A DNA stretch of 64,000 nucleotides from Auanema rhodensis (Eukaryota > Nematoda > Chromadorea > Rhabditida > Rhabditidae): positions 18,491,638 through 18,555,637 of the forward strand of contig OZ059900.1 of assembly GCA_964057225.1 (NCBI GenBank). Reading direction: 5' to 3'. The notes below the pieces were generated by a model that was not told the DNA's origin, did not search any database, and saw nothing but the letters and a program-made list of their open reading frames with translations. Below are positions 11,001-25,400 of the stretch, piece after piece. Every line of letters begins with the position of its first letter. The stretch's first letter is position 1. The translations under genes were made by a program, and so were the position numbers.

Positions 11001-13162
11001 GGGGTTAGAAAACTAAGGAAATTAGCATATTCTGAGGGCACGCCCCTTATGGCTAATATTGATTAAATCGATTTTTGTTCATATGAGTCGTCAAATGCAA
11101 CGAATTTCAGCGTGTTACATACTAAAATGAAGCATTTTACATGCTGAACACTAGAAAAATACAAAAACACAGTATTTCCCATGAGAAATATTTTATTATG
11201 CTGGAAAACCAGTTTTTGGAAATTTCGCTGTAAACAAGGTTTTGACTTACGATTTCATGTGTTCAAACTCATGCAATGTCAATGAAACCTAGCTCAAAAT
11301 TGTTCGTACAACGTCTAGTTCCACTTTCACGACAAAAAAACAGGGGTTAGAAAATTAAGGAAATTAGCATATTCTGAGGGCACGCCCCTTATGGCTAATA
11401 TTGATTAAATCGATTTTTGTTAATATGAGTCGTCAAATGCAACGAATTTCGGCGTGTTACATACTAAAATGAAGCATTTTACATGCTGAACACTAGAAAA
11501 ATACAAAAACACAGTATTTCCCATGAGAAATATTTTATTATGCTGGAAAACCAGTTTTTGGAAATTTCGCTGTAAACAAGGTTTTGACTTACGATTTCAT
11601 GTGTTCAAACTCATGCAATGTCAATGAAACCTAGCTCAAAATTGTTCGTACAACGTCTAGTTCCACTTTCACGACAAAAAAACAGGGGTTAGAAAATTAA
11701 GGAAATTAGCATATTCTGAGGGCACGCCCCTTATGGCTAATATTGATTAAATCGATTTTTGTTCATATGAGTCGTCAAATGCAACGAATTTCAGCGTGTT
11801 ACATACTAAAATGAAGCATTTTACATGCTGAACACTAGAAAAATACAAAAACACAGTATTTCCCATGAGAAATATTTTATTATGCTGGAAAACCAGTTTT
11901 TGGAAATTTCGCTGTAAACAAGGTTTTGACTTACGATTTCATGTGTTCAAACTCATGCAATGTCAATGAAACCTAGCTCAAAATTGTTCGTACAACGTCT
12001 AGTTCCACTTTCACGACAAAAAAACAAGGGTTAGAAAATTAAGGAAATTAGCATATTCTGAGGGCACGCCCCTTATGGCTAATATTGATTAAATCGATTT
12101 TTGTTCATATGAGTCGTCAAATGCAACGAATTTCAGCGTGTTACATACTAAAATGAAGCATTTTACATGCTGAACACTAGAAAAATACAAAAACACAGTA
12201 TTTCCCATGAGAAATATTTTATTATGCTGGAAAACCAGTTTTTGGAAATTTCGCTGTAAACAAGGTTTTGACTTACGATTTCATGTGTTCAAACTCATGC
12301 AATGTCAATGAAACCTAGCTCAAAATTGTTCGTACAACGTCTAGTTCCACTTTCACGACAAAAAAACAGGGGTTAGAAAATTAAGGAAATTAGCATATTC
12401 TGAGGGCACGCCCCTTATGGCTAATATTGATTAAATCGATTTTTGTTCATATGAGTCGTCAAATGCAACGAATTCCAGCGTGTTACATACTAAAATGAAG
12501 CATTTTACATGCTGAACACTAGAAAAATACAAAAACACAGTATTTCCCATGAGAAATATTTTATTATGCTGGAAAACCAGTTTTTGGAAATTTCGCTGTA
12601 AACAAGGTTTTGACTGACGATTTCATGTGTTCAAACTCATGCAATGTCAATGAAACCTAGCTCAAAATTGTTCGTACAACGTCTAGTTCCACTTTCACGA
12701 CAAAAAAACAGGGGTTAGAAAATTAAGGAAATTAGCATATTCTGAGGGCACGCCCCTTATGGCTAATATTGATTAAATCGATTTTTGTTCATATGAGTCG
12801 TCAAATGCAACGAATTTCAGCGTGTTACATACTAAAATGAAGCATTTTACATGCTGAACACTAGAAAAATACAAAAACACAATATTTCCCATGAGAAATA
12901 TTTTATTATGCTGGAAAACCAGTTTTTGGAAATTTCGCTGTAAACAAGGTTTTGACTTACGATTTCATGTGTTCAAACTCATGCAATGTCAATGAAACCT
13001 AGCTCAAAATTGTTCGTACAACGTCTAGTTCCACTTTCACGACAAAAAAACAAGGGTTAGAAAATTAAGGAAATTAGCATGTTCTGAGGGCACGCCCCTT
13101 ATGGCTAATATTGATTAAATCGATTTTTGTTCATATGAGTCGTCAAATGCAACGAATTTCAG
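5011..13162. repeat. Second block: G228A landmark, 15- and 8-monomer spacing
   Basis: The block begins at a landmark monomer series: G228A ('acacaatatt') at 5011, then G57A plus A85G in the next monomer (5185), then C35T plus T69C with C157G, G166T and T193A (5625). The landmark G228A recurs at 10141 (5,130 bp, 15 monomers) and 12877 (2,736 bp, 8 monomers), each again followed by G57A plus A85G (10315, 13051). C136A ('gttaatatg') copies occur at about 6290, 6974 and 11420. Private variants include 'acctaactc' near 7530, 'cccacgag' near 8103, 'cccataag' near 9815, 'aattccagcg' near 12471 and 'tgactgacg' near 12611. All monomers are exactly 342 bp. The block looks like a relative of part of the 42-monomer unit that follows, before it was homogenised. 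Confidence 0.8.
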
Positions 13163-16100
13163 AGTGTTACATACTAAAATGAAGCATTTTACATGCTGAA
13201 CACTAGAAAAATACAAAAACACAGTATTTCCCATGAGAAATATTTTATTATGCTGGAAAACCAGTTTTTGGAAATTTCGCTGTAAACAAGGTTTTGACTT
13301 ACGATTTCATGTGTTCAAACTCATGCAATGTCAATGAAACCTAGCTCAAAATTGTTCGTACAACGTCTAGTTTCACTTTCACGACAAAAAAACAGGGGTT
13401 AGAAAACTAAGGAAATTAGCATATTCTGAGGGCACGCCCCTTATGGCTAATATTGATTAAATCGATTTTTGTTCATATGAGTCGTCAAATGCAAGGAATT
13501 TCATCGTGTTACATACTAAAATGAAGCATTATACATGCTGAACACTAGAAAAATACAAAAACACAGTATTTCCCATGAGAAATATTTTATTATGCTGGAA
13601 AACCAGTTTTTGGAAATTTCGCTGTAAACAAGGTTTTGACTTACGATTTCATGTGTTCAAACTCATGCAATGTCAATGAAACCTAGCTCAAAATTGTTCG
13701 TACAACGTCTAGTTTCACTTTCACGACAAAAAAACAGGGGTTAGAAAACTAAGGAAATTAGCATATTCTGAGGGCACGCCCCTTATGGCTAATATTGATT
13801 AAATCGATTTTTGTTCATATGAGTCGTCAAATGCAACGAATTTCAGCGTGTTACATACTAAAATGAAGCATTTTACATGCTGAACACTAGAAAAATACAA
13901 AAACACAGTATTTCCCATGAGAAATATTTTATTATGCTGGAAAACCAGTTTTTGGAAATTTCGCTGTAAACAAGGTTTTGACTTACGATTTCATGTGTTC
14001 AAACTCATGCAATGTCAATGAAACCTAGCTCAAAATTGTTCGTACAACGTCTAGTTCCACTTTCACGACAAAAAAACAGGGGTTAGAAAATTAAGGAAAT
14101 TAGCATATTCTGAGGGCACGCCCCTTATGGCTAATATTGATTAAATCGATTTTTGTTAATATGAGTCGTCAAATGCAACGAATTTCAGCGTGTTACATAC
14201 TAAAATGAAGCATTTTACATGCTGAACACTAGAAAAATACAAAAACACAGTATTTCCCATGAGAAATATTTTATTATGCTGGAAAACCAGTTTTTGGAAA
14301 TTTCGCTGTAAACAAGGTTTTGACTTACGATTTCATGTGTTCAAACTCATGCAATGTCAATGAAACCTAGCTCAAAATTGTTCGTACAACGTCTAGTTTC
14401 ACTTTCACGACAAAAAAACAGGGGTTAGAAAACTAAGGAAATTAGCATATTCTGAGGGCACGCCCCTTATGGCTAATATTGATTAAATCGATTTTTGTTC
14501 ATATGAGTCGTCAAATGCAACGAATTTCAGCGTGTTACATACTAAAATGAAGCATTTTACATGCTGAACACTAGAAAAATACAAAAACACAGTATTTCCC
14601 ATGAGAAATATTTTATTATGCTGGAAAACCAGTTTTTGGAAATTTCGCTGTAAACAAGGTTTTGACTTACGATTTCATGTGTTCAAACTCATGCAATGTC
14701 AATGAAACCTAGCTCAAAATTGTTCGTACAACGTCTAGTTCCACTTTCACGACAAAAAAACAGGGGTTAGAAAATTAAGGAAATTAGCATATTCTGAGGG
14801 CACGCCCCTTATGGCTAATATTGATTAAATCGATTTTTGTTAATATGAGTCGTCAAATGCAACGAATTTCAGCGTGTTACATACTAAAATGAAGCATTTT
14901 ACATGCTGAACACTAGAAAAATACAAAAACACAGTATTTCCCATGAGAAATATTTTATTATGCTGGAAAACCAGTTTTTGGAAATTTCGCTGTAAACAAG
15001 GTTTTGACTTACGATTTCATGTGTTCAAACTCATGCAATGTCAATGAAACCTAGCTCAAAATTGTTCGTACAACGTCTAGTTTCACTTTCACGACAAAAA
15101 AACAGGGGTTAGAAAACTAAGGAAATTAGCATATTCTGAGGGCACGCCCCTTATGGCTAATATTGATTAAATCGATTTTTGTTCATATGAGTCGTCAAAT
15201 GCAACGAATTTCAGCGTGTTACATACTAAAATGAAGCATTTTACATGCTGAACACTAGAAAAATACAAAAACACAGTATTTCCCATGAGAAATATTTTAT
15301 TATGCTGGAAAACCAGTTTTTGGAAATTTCGCTGTAAACAAGGTTTTGACTTACGATTTCATGTGTTCAAACTCATGCAATGTCAATGAAACCTAGCTCA
15401 AAATTGTTCGTACAACGTCTAGTTCCACTTTCACGACAAAAAAACAAGGGTTAGAAAATTAAGGAAATTAGCATATTCTGAGGGCACGCCCCTTATGGCT
15501 AATATTGATTAAATCGATTTTTGTTCATATGAGTCGTCAAATGCAACGAATTTCAGCGTGTTACATACTAAAATGAAGCATTTTACATGCTGAACACTAG
15601 AAAAATACAAAAACACAGTATTTCCCATGAGAAATATTTTATTATGCTGGAAAACCAGTTTTTGGAAATTTCGCTGTAAACAAGGTTTTGACTTACGATT
15701 TCATGTGTTCAAACTCATGCAATGTCAATGAAACCTAGCTCAAAATTGTTCGTACAACGTCTAGTTCCACTTTCACGACAAAAAAACAGGGGTTAGAAAA
15801 TTAAGGAAATTAGCATATTCTGAGGGCACGCCCCTTATGGCTAATATTGATTAAATCGATTTTTGTTCATATGAGTCGTCAAATGCAACGAATTTCAGCG
15901 TGTTACATACTAAAATGAAGCATTTTACATGCTGAACACTAGAAAAATACAAAAACACAGTATTTCCCATGAGAAATATTTTATTATGCTGGAAAACCAG
16001 TTTTTGGAAATTTCGCTGTAAACAAGGTTTTGACTTACGATTTCATGTGTTCAAACTCATGCAATGTCAATGAAACCTAGCTCAAAATTGTTCGTACAAC

Positions 16101-18510
16101 GTCTAGTTCCACTTTCACGGCAAAAAAAACAGGGGTTAGAAAATTAAGGAAATTAGCATATTCTGAGGGCACGCCCCTTATGGCTAATATTGATTAAATC
16201 GATTTTTGTTCATATGAGTCGTCAAATGCAACGAATTTCAGCGTGTTACATACTAAAATGAAGCATTTTACATGCTGAACACTAGAAAAATACAAAAACA
16301 CAGTATTTCCCATGAGAAATATTTTATTATGCTGGAAAACCAGTTTTTGGAAATTTCGCTGTAAACAAGGTTTTGACTTACGATTTCATGTGTTCAAACT
16401 CATGCAATGTCAATGAAACCTAGCTCAAAATTGTTCGTACAACGTCTAGTTCCACTTTCACGACAAAAAAACAGGGGTTAGAAAATTAAGGAAATTAGCA
16501 TATTCTGAGGGCACGCCCCTTATGGCTAATATTGATTAAATCGATTTTTGTTCATATGAGTCGTCAAATGCAACGAATTTCAGCGTGTTACATACTAAAA
16601 TGAAGCATTTTACATGCTGAACACTAGAAAAATACAAAAACACAGTATTTCCCATGAGAAATATTTTATTATGCTGGAAAACCAGTTTTTGGAAATTTCG
16701 CTGTAAACAAGGTTTTGACTTACGATTTCATGTGTTCAAACTCATGCAATGTCAATGAAACCTAGCTCAAAATTGTTCGTACAACGTCTAGTTCCACTTT
16801 CACGGCAAAAAAAACAGGGGTTAGAAAATTAAGGAAATTAGCATATTCTGAGGGCACGCCCCTTATGGCTAATATTGATTAAATCGATTTTTGTTCATAT
16901 GAGTCGTCAAATGCAACGAATTTCAGCGTGTTACATACTAAAATGAAGCATTTTACATGCTGAACACTAGAAAAATACAAAAACACAGTATTTCCCATGA
17001 GAAATATTTTATTATGCTGGAAAACCAGTTTTTGGAAATTTCGCTGTAAACAAGGTTTTGACTTACGATTTCATGTGTTCAAACTCATGCAATGTCAATG
17101 AAACCTAGCTCAAAATTGTTCGTACAACGTCTAGTTCCACTTTCACGACAAAAAAACAGGGGTTAGAAAATTAAGGAAATTAGCATATTCTGAGGGCACG
17201 CCCCTTATGGCTAATATTGATTAAATCGATTTTTGTTCATATGAGTCGTCAAATGCAACGAATTTCAGCGTGTTACATACTAAAATGAAGCATTTTACAT
17301 GCTGAACACTAGAAAAATACAAAAACACAGTATTTCCCATGAGAAATATTTTATTATGCTGGAAAACCAGTTTTTGGAAATTTCGCTGTAAACAAGGTTT
17401 TGACTTACGATTTCATGTGTTCAAACTCATGCAATGTCAATGTAACCTAGCTCAAAATTGTTCGTACAACGTCTAGTTCCACTTTCACGACAAAAAAACA
17501 GGGGTTAGAAAACTAAGGAAATTAGCATATTCTGAGGGCACGCCCCTTATGGCTAATATTGATTAAATCGATTTTTGTTCATATGAGTCGTCAAATGCAA
17601 CGAATTTCAGCGTGTTACATACTAAAATGAAGCATTTTACATGCTGAACACTAGAAAAATACAAAAACACAGTATTTCCCATGAGAAATATTTTATTATG
17701 CTGGAAAACCAGTTTTTGGAAATTTCGCTGTAAACAAGGTTTTGACTTACGATTTCATGTGTTCAAACTCATGCAATGTCAATGAAACCTAGCTCAAAAA
17801 TGTTCGTACAACGTCTAGTTCCACTTTCACGACAAAAAAACAGGGGTTAGAAAATTAAGGAAATTAGCATATTCTGAGGGCACGCCCCTTATGGCTAATA
17901 TTGATTAAATCGATTTTTGTTCATATGAGTCGTCAAATGCAACGAATTTCAGCGTGTTACATACTAAAATGAAGCATTTTACATGCTGAACACTAGAAAA
18001 ATACAAAAACACAGTATTTCCCATGAGAAATATTTTATTATGCTGGAAAACCAGTTTTTGGAAATTTCGCTGTAAACAAGGTTTTGACTTACGATTTCAT
18101 GTGTTCAAACTCATGCAATGTCAATGAAACCTAGCTCAAAATTGTTCGTACAACGTCTAGTTCCACTTTCACGACAAAAAAACAAGGGTTAGAAAATTAA
18201 GGAAATTAGCATATTCTGAGGGCACGCCCCTTATGGCTAATATTGATTAAATCGATTTTTGTTCATATGAGTCGTCAAATGCAACGAATTTCAGCGTGTT
18301 ACATACTAAAATGAAGCATTTTACATGCTGAACACTAGAAAAATACAAAAACACAGTATTTCCCATGAGAAATATTTTATTATGCTGGAAAACCAGTTTT
18401 TGGAAATTTCGCTGTAAACAAGGTTTTGACTTACGATTTCATGTGTTCAAACTCATGCAATGTCAATGAAACCTAGCTCAAAATTGTTCGTACAACGTCT
18501 AGTTCCACTT

Positions 18511-21500
18511 TCACGGCAAAAAAACAGGGGTTAGAGAATTAAGGAAATTAGCATATTCTGAGGGCACGCCCCTTATGGCTAATATTGATTAAATCGATTT
18601 TTGTTCATATGAGTCGTCAAATGCAACGAATTTCAGCGTGTTACATACTAAAATGAAGCATTTTACATGCTGAACACTAGAAAAATACAAAAACACAGTA
18701 TTTCCCATGAGAAATATTTTATTATGCTGGAAAACCAGTTTTTGGAAATTTCGCTGTAAACAAGGTTTTGACTTACGATTTCATGTGTTCAAACTCATGC
18801 AATGTCAATGAAACCTAGCTCAAAATTGTTCGTACAACGTCTAGTTCCACTTTCACGACAAAAAAACAAGGGTTAGAAAATTAAGGAAATTAGCATATTC
18901 TGAGGGCACGCCCCTTATGGCTAATATTGATTAAATCGATTTTTGTTCATATGAGTCGTCAAATGCAACGAATTTCAGCGTGTTACATACTAAAATGAAG
19001 CATTTTACATGCTGAACACTAGAAAAATACAAAAACACAGTATTTCCCATGAGAAATATTTTATTATGCTGGAAAACCAGTTTTTGGAAATTTCGCTGTA
19101 AACAAGGTTTTGACTTACGATTTCATGTGTTCAAACTCATGCAATGTCAATGTAACCTAGCTCAAAATTGTTCGTACAACGTCTAGTTCCACTTTCACGA
19201 CAAAAAAACAGGGGTTAGAAAACTAAGGAAATTAGCATATTCTGAGGGCACGCCCCTTATGGCTAATATTGATTAAATCGATTTTTGTTCATATGAGTCG
19301 TCAAATGCAACGAATTTCAGCGTGTTACATACTAAAATGAAGCATTTTACATGCTGAACACTAGAAAAATACAAAAACACAGTATTTCCCATGAGAAATA
19401 TTTTATTATGCTGGAAAACCAGTTTTTGGAAATTTCGCTGTAAACAAGGTTTTGACTTACGATTTCATGTGTTCAAACTCATGCAATGTCAATGAAACCT
19501 AGCTCAAAATTGTTTGTACAACGTCTAGTTCCACTTTCACGACAAAAAAACAGGGGTTAGAAAATTAAGGAAATTAGCATATTCTGAGGGCACGCCCCTT
19601 ATGGCTAATATTGATTAAATCGATTTTTGTTCATATGAGTCGTCAAATGCAACGAATTTCAGCGTGTTACATACTAAAATGAAGCATTTTACATGCTGAA
19701 CACTAGAAAAATACAAAAACACAATATTTCCCATGAGAAATATTTTATTATGCTGGAAAACCAGTTTTTGGAAATTTCGCTGTAAACAAGGTTTTGACTT
19801 ACGATTTCATGTGTTCAAACTCATGCACTGTCAATGAAACCTAGCTCAAAATTGTTCGTACAACGTCTAGTTCCACTTTCACGACAAAAAAACAGGGGTT
19901 AGAAAATTAAGGAAATTAGCATATTCTGAGGGCACGCCCCTTATGGCTAATATTGATTAAATCGATTTTTGTTCATATGAGTCGTCAAATGCAACGAATT
20001 TCAGCGTGTTACATACTAAAATGAAGCATTTTACATGCTGAACACTAGAAAAATACAAAAACACAGTATTTCCCATGAGAAATATTTTATTATGCTGGAA
20101 AACCAGTTTTTGGAAATTTCGCTGTAAACAAGGTTTTGACTTACGATTTCATGTGTTCAAACTCATGCAATGTCAATGAAACCTAGCTCAAAATTGTTCG
20201 TACAACGTCTAGTTCCACTTTCACGGCAAAAAAAACAGGGGTTAGAAAATTAAGGAAATTAGCATATTCTGAGGGCACGCCCCTTATGGCTAATATTGAT
20301 TAAATCGATTTTTGTTCATATGAGTCGTCAAATGCAACGAATTTCAGCGTGTTACATACTAAAATGAAGCATTTTACATGCTGAACACTAGAAAAATACA
20401 AAAACACAGTATTTCCCATGAGAAATATTTTATTATGCTGGAAAACCAGTTTTTGGAAATTTCGCTGTAAACAAGGTTTTGACTTACGATTTCATGTGTT
20501 CAAACTCATGCAATGTCAATGAAACCTAGCTCAAAATTGTTCGTACAACGTCTAGTTCCACTTTCACGACAAAAAAACAGGGGTTAGAAAATTAAGGAAA
20601 TTAGCATATTCTGAGGGCACGCCCCTTATGGCTAATATTGATTAAATCGATTTTTGTTCATATGAGTCGTCAAATGCAACGAATTTCAGCGTGTTACATA
20701 CTAAAATGAAACATTTTACATGCTGAACACTAGAAAAATACAAAAACACAGTATTTCCCATGAGAAATATTTTATTATGCTGGAAAACCAGTTTTTGGAA
20801 ATTTCGCTGTAAACAAGGTTTTGACTTACGATTTCATGTGTTCAAACTCATGCAATGTCAATGAAACCTAGCTCAAAATTGTTCGTACAACGTCTAGTTC
20901 CACTTTCACGGCAAAAAAAACAGGGGTTAGAAAATTAAGGAAATTAGCATATTCTGAGGGCACGCCCCTTATGGCTAATATTGATTAAATCGATTTTTGT
21001 TCATATGAGTCGTCAAATGCAACGAATTTCAGCGTGTTACATACTAAAATGAAGCATTTTACATGCTGAACACTAGAAAAATACAAAAACACAGTATTTC
21101 CCATGAGAAATATTTTATTATGCTGGAAAACCAGTTTTTGGAAATTTCGCTGTAAACAAGGTTTTGACTTACGATTTCATGTGTTCAAACTCATGCAATG
21201 TCAATGAAACCTAGCTCAAAATTGTTCGTACAACGTCTAGTTCCACTTTCACGGCAAAAAAACAGGGGTTAGAGAATTAAGGAAATTAGCATATTCTGAG
21301 GGCACGCCCCTTATGGCTAATATTGATTAAATCGATTTTTGTTCATATGAGTCGTCAAATGCAACGAATTTCAGCGTGTTACATACTAAAATGAAGCATT
21401 TTACATGCTGAACACTAGAAAAATACAAAAACACAGTATTTCCCATGAGAAATATTTTATTATGCTGGAAAACCAGTTTTTGGAAATTTCGCTGTAAACA

Positions 21501-22468
21501 AGGTTTTGACTTACGATTTCATGTGTTCAAACTCATGCAATGTCAATGAAACCTAGCTCAAAATTGTTCGTACAACGTCTAGTTCCACTTTCACGACAAA
21601 AAAACAAGGGTTAGAAAATTAAGGAAATTAGCATATTCTGAGGGCACGCCCCTTATGGCTAATATTGATTAAATCGATTTTTGTTCATATGAGTCGTCAA
21701 ATGCAACGAATTTCAGCGTGTTACATACTAAAATGAAGCATTTTACATGTTGAACACTAGAAAAATACAAAAACACAGTATTTCCCATGAGAAATATTTT
21801 ATTATGCTGGAAAACCAGTTTTTGGAAATTTCGCTGTAAACAAGGTTTTGACTTACGATTTCATGTGTTCAAACTCATGCAATGTCAATGTAACCTAGCT
21901 CAAAATTGTTCGTACAACGTCTAGTTCCACTTTCACGACAAAAAAACAGGGGTTAGAAAACTAAGGAAATTAGCATATTCTGAGGGCACGCCCCTTATGG
22001 CTAATATTGATTAAATCGATTTTTGTTCATATGAGTCGTCAAATGCAACGAATTTCAGCGTGTTACATACTAAAATGAAGCATTTTACATGCTGAACACT
22101 AGAAAAATACAAAAACACAGTATTTCCCATGAGAAATATTTTATTATGCTGGAAAACCAGTTTTTGGAAATTTCGCTGTAAACAAGGTTTTGACTTACGA
22201 TTTCATGTGTTCAAACTCATGCAATGTCAATGAAACCTAGCTCAAAATTGTTTGTACAACGTCTAGTTCCACTTTCACGACAAAAAAACAGGGGTTAGAA
22301 AATTAAGGAAATTAGCATATTCTGAGGGCACGCCCCTTATGGCTAATATTGATTAAATCGATTTTTGTTCATATGAGTCGTCAAATGCAACGAATTTCAG
22401 CGTGTTACATACTAAAATGAAGCATTTTACATGCTGAACACTAGAAAAATACAAAAACACAATATTTC
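18511..22468. repeat. Segment of about four monomers repeated at 8-monomer distance
   Basis: A run of variant monomers at 18511-19730 is repeated at 21249-22468, offset 2,738 bp (8 monomers plus two extra A residues). The shared order is A46G with seven A and 'gagaatt', then G57A, then A341T, then T69C, then C19T with G228A. The 8-A tracts at 20221 and 20906 lie between the two runs. The second run has one private change ('acatgttgaa', about 21745). The whole arrangement recurs in copy B at 32881-34100 and 35619-36838. The two runs diverge after G228A: 'atgcactgtc' follows the first, and G57A plus A85G follows the second. Confidence 0.75.
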
Positions 22469-25400
22469 CCATGAGAAATATTTTATTATGCTGGAAAACC
22501 AGTTTTTGGAAATTTCGCTGTAAACAAGGTTTTGACTTACGATTTCATGTGTTCAAACTCATGCAATGTCAATGAAACCTAGCTCAAAATTGTTCGTACA
22601 ACGTCTAGTTCCACTTTCACGACAAAAAAACAAGGGTTAGAAAATTAAGGAAATTAGCATGTTCTGAGGGCACGCCCCTTATGGCTAATATTGATTAAAT
22701 CGATTTTTGTTCATATGAGTCGTCAAATGCAACGAATTTCAGCGTGTTACATACTAAAATGAAGCATTTTACATGCTGAACACTAGAAAAATACAAAAAC
22801 ACAGTATTTCCCATGAGAAATATTTTATTATGCTGGAAAACCAGTTTTTGGAAATTTCGCTGTAAACAAGGTTTTGACTTACGATTTCATGTGTTCAAAC
22901 TCATGCAATGTCAATGAAACCTAGCTCAAAATTGTTCGTACAACGTCTAGTTTCACTTTCACGACAAAAAAACAGGGGTTAGAAAACTAAGGAAATTAGC
23001 ATATTCTGAGGGCACGCCCCTTATGGCTAATATTGATTAAATCGATTTTTGTTCATATGAGTCGTCAAATGCAAGGAATTTCATCGTGTTACATACTAAA
23101 ATGAAGCATTATACATGCTGAACACTAGAAAAATACAAAAACACAGTATTTCCCATGAGAAATATTTTATTATGCTGGAAAACCAGTTTTTGGAAATTTC
23201 GCTGTAAACAAGGTTTTGACTTACGATTTCATGTGTTCAAACTCATGCAATGTCAATGAAACCTAGCTCAAAATTGTTCGTACAACGTCTAGTTTCACTT
23301 TCACGACAAAAAAACAGGGGTTAGAAAACTAAGGAAATTAGCATATTCTGAGGGCACGCCCCTTATGGCTAATATTGATTAAATCGATTTTTGTTCATAT
23401 GAGTCGTCAAATGCAACGAATTTCAGCGTGTTACATACTAAAATGAAGCATTTTACATGCTGAACACTAGAAAAATACAAAAACACAGTATTTCCCATGA
23501 GAAATATTTTATTATGCTGGAAAACCAGTTTTTGGAAATTTCGCTGTAAACAAGGTTTTGACTTACGATTTCATGTGTTCAAACTCATGCAATGTCAATG
23601 AAACCTAGCTCAAAATTGTTCGTACAACGTCTAGTTCCACTTTCACGACAAAAAAACAGGGGTTAGAAAATTAAGGAAATTAGCATATTCTGAGGGCACG
23701 CCCCTTATGGCTAATATTGATTAAATCGATTTTTGTTAATATGAGTCGTCAAATGCAACGAATTTCAGCGTGTTACATACTAAAATGAAGCATTTTACAT
23801 GCTGAACACTAGAAAAATACAAAAACACAGTATTTCCCATGAGAAATATTTTATTATGCTGGAAAACCAGTTTTTGGAAATTTCGCTGTAAACAAGGTTT
23901 TGACTTACGATTTCATGTGTTCAAACTCATGCAATGTCAATGAAACCTAGCTCAAAATTGTTCGTACAACGTCTAGTTTCACTTTCACGACAAAAAAACA
24001 GGGGTTAGAAAACTAAGGAAATTAGCATATTCTGAGGGCACGCCCCTTATGGCTAATATTGATTAAATCGATTTTTGTTCATATGAGTCGTCAAATGCAA
24101 CGAATTTCAGCGTGTTACATACTAAAATGAAGCATTTTACATGCTGAACACTAGAAAAATACAAAAACACAGTATTTCCCATGAGAAATATTTTATTATG
24201 CTGGAAAACCAGTTTTTGGAAATTTCGCTGTAAACAAGGTTTTGACTTACGATTTCATGTGTTCAAACTCATGCAATGTCAATGAAACCTAGCTCAAAAT
24301 TGTTCGTACAACGTCTAGTTCCACTTTCACGACAAAAAAACAGGGGTTAGAAAATTAAGGAAATTAGCATATTCTGAGGGCACGCCCCTTATGGCTAATA
24401 TTGATTAAATCGATTTTTGTTCATATGAGTCGTCAAATGCAACGAATTTCGGCGTGTTACATACTAAAATGAAGCATTTTACATGCTGAACACTAGAAAA
24501 ATACAAAAACACAGTATTTCCCATGAGAAATATTTTATTATGCTGGAAAACCAGTTTTTGGAAATTTCGCTGTAAACAAGGTTTTGACTTACGATTTCAT
24601 GTGTTCAAACTCATGCAATGTCAATGAAACCTAGCTCAAAATTGTTCGTACAACGTCTAGTTCCACTTTCACGACAAAAAAACAGGGGTTAGAAAATTAA
24701 GGAAATTAGCATATTCTGAGGGCACGCCCCTTATGGCTAATATTGATTAAATCGATTTTTGTTCATATGAGTCGTCAAATGCAACGAATTTCAGCGTGTT
24801 ACATACTAAAATGAAGCATTTTACATGCTGAACACTAGAAAAATACAAAAACACAGTATTTCCCATGAGAAATATTTTATTATGCTGGAAAACCAGTTTT
24901 TGGAAATTTCGCTGTAAACAAGGTTTTGACTTACGATTTCATGTGTTCAAACTCATGCAATGTCAATGAAACCTAGCTCAAAATTGTTCGTACAACGTCT
25001 AGTTCCACTTTCACGGCAAAAAAAACAGGGGTTAGAAAATTAAGGAAATTAGCATATTCTGAGGGCACGCCCCTTATGGCTAATATTGATTAAATCGATT
25101 TTTGTTCATATGAGTCGTCAAATGCAACGAATTTCAGCGTGTTACATACTAAAATGAAGCATTTTACATGCTGAACACTAGAAAAATACAAAAACACAGT
25201 ATTTCCCATGAGAAATATTTTATTATGCTGGAAAACCAGTTTTTGGAAATTTCGCTGTAAACAAGGTTTTGACTTACGATTTCATGTGTTCAAACTTATG
25301 CAATGTCAATGAAACCTAGCTCAAAATTGTTCGTACAACGTCTAGTTCCACTTTCACGACAAAAAAACAGGGGTTAGAAAATTAAGGAAATTAGCATATT